Positions 6,233 through 6,416 of a stretch of DNA of 6,416 nucleotides are shown here, in pieces; the first letter of the stretch is position 1, and every line of letters begins with the position of its first letter. Both the position numbers and the translations under genes were made by a program. Where the stretch lies: contig JAOUEK010000122.1 in assembly GCA_029858755.1 (NCBI GenBank), positions 1 to 6,416 on the forward strand, read 5' to 3'. The notes beneath the pieces are model-generated. The model had not been told where the DNA came from. It saw only the letters and a program-made list of their open reading frames with translations, and ran no database searches. The stretch is from Thermoleophilia bacterium. GTDB taxonomy: Bacteria > Actinomycetota > Thermoleophilia > Gaiellales > Gaiellaceae.

Positions 6233-6416
6233 TCAGCTCAACCAGGTCGCGAGGTCGCGGCCGATTCGCTTCTCGAGCCGCCGGATGTCGTCTTCGTATC
6301 CCGATGCCAGCGCCGCCCGGGTCTCGGCGGCGACCGGTGGCCGCGCGAGGTTGGCGGGCAACAGCCGCGAGATGAGGTAGTGACCCCATTCCGCGGGCAC
6401 GACCTTCTTGAGCGCC
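6233..6416 (-). CDS. C-terminal fragment of a sulfotransferase-family protein (N-terminus outside window)
   Basis: The reverse strand is open from the window edge to a TGA at 6235-6233, giving the last 60 residues. They contain GHYLISRLLPANLARPPVAA, then ETRAALASGYEDDIRRLEKR and finally IGRDLATWLS. This ending (Leu/Tyr-spaced helix, DDIRRLE, grDL, terminal Trp-Leu) is typical of PAPS-dependent sulfotransferases, where the last helix packs against the nucleotide-binding core. The P-loop and PAPS-binding motifs would be upstream of the fragment and are not visible, so the assignment rests on the C-terminal signature alone. Confidence 0.7.
   Translation of the reverse strand, partial: ALKKVVPAEWGHYLISRLLPANLARPPVAAETRAALASGYEDDIRRLEKRIGRDLATWLS

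Overview
The window is about 70% GC by eye, with dense short-gapped genes, GTG starts and little intergenic DNA. The gene content points to a high-GC actinobacterium, most likely of the Thermoleophilia (Gaiellales/Solirubrobacterales type): a futalosine-pathway menaquinone gene, a secreted RTX-repeat protein with a C-terminal Cys pair, and very short upstream regions with TANNNT hexamers. The lineage is an inference from composition and protein style; no marker gene is present.

Layout. Bases 1-2171 (minus) hold a two-gene unit: a PcaF-type 3-oxoadipyl-CoA thiolase followed, with an ATGA overlap, by an M20 amidase/carbamoylase whose C-terminus runs off the window. Bases 2302-3123 (minus) encode MqnD, an enzyme of the futalosine menaquinone route. 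Divergent from mqnD are a DtxR/MntR-like metal-dependent repressor (3196-3633) and, 49 bp later and probably in the same transcript, a secreted protein of unusual build (3683-4405): signal peptide, eleven in-register RTX calcium-binding nonapeptides, a Pro-rich linker and a single-haem class I cytochrome c domain. Converging on it is an uncharacterised 113-aa gene (4412-4753, minus). That gene shares a 24-bp divergent intergenic region with an uncharacterised 84-aa gene (4778-5032, plus). An ornithine cyclodeaminase/mu-crystallin family dehydrogenase follows (5075-6004, minus), converging on the 84-aa gene over a hairpin. The last 184 bases are the C-terminal end of a sulfotransferase-like gene (minus).

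How the genes may work together. The thiolase and amidase look translationally coupled and catabolic. MqnD (quinone supply), the metal sensor and the RTX-cytochrome fusion could form a loose respiratory/metal neighbourhood, but only the regulator-cytochrome pair has operon-like spacing. Six starts have a TANNNT hexamer 6-10 nt upstream, or in the thiolase case 24 nt upstream with a Shine-Dalgarno between. The two starts that lack it (amidase and RTX-cytochrome) are exactly the ones placed downstream in putative operons. This suggests pervasive leaderless transcription. The most noteworthy item is the RTX-cytochrome c fusion.
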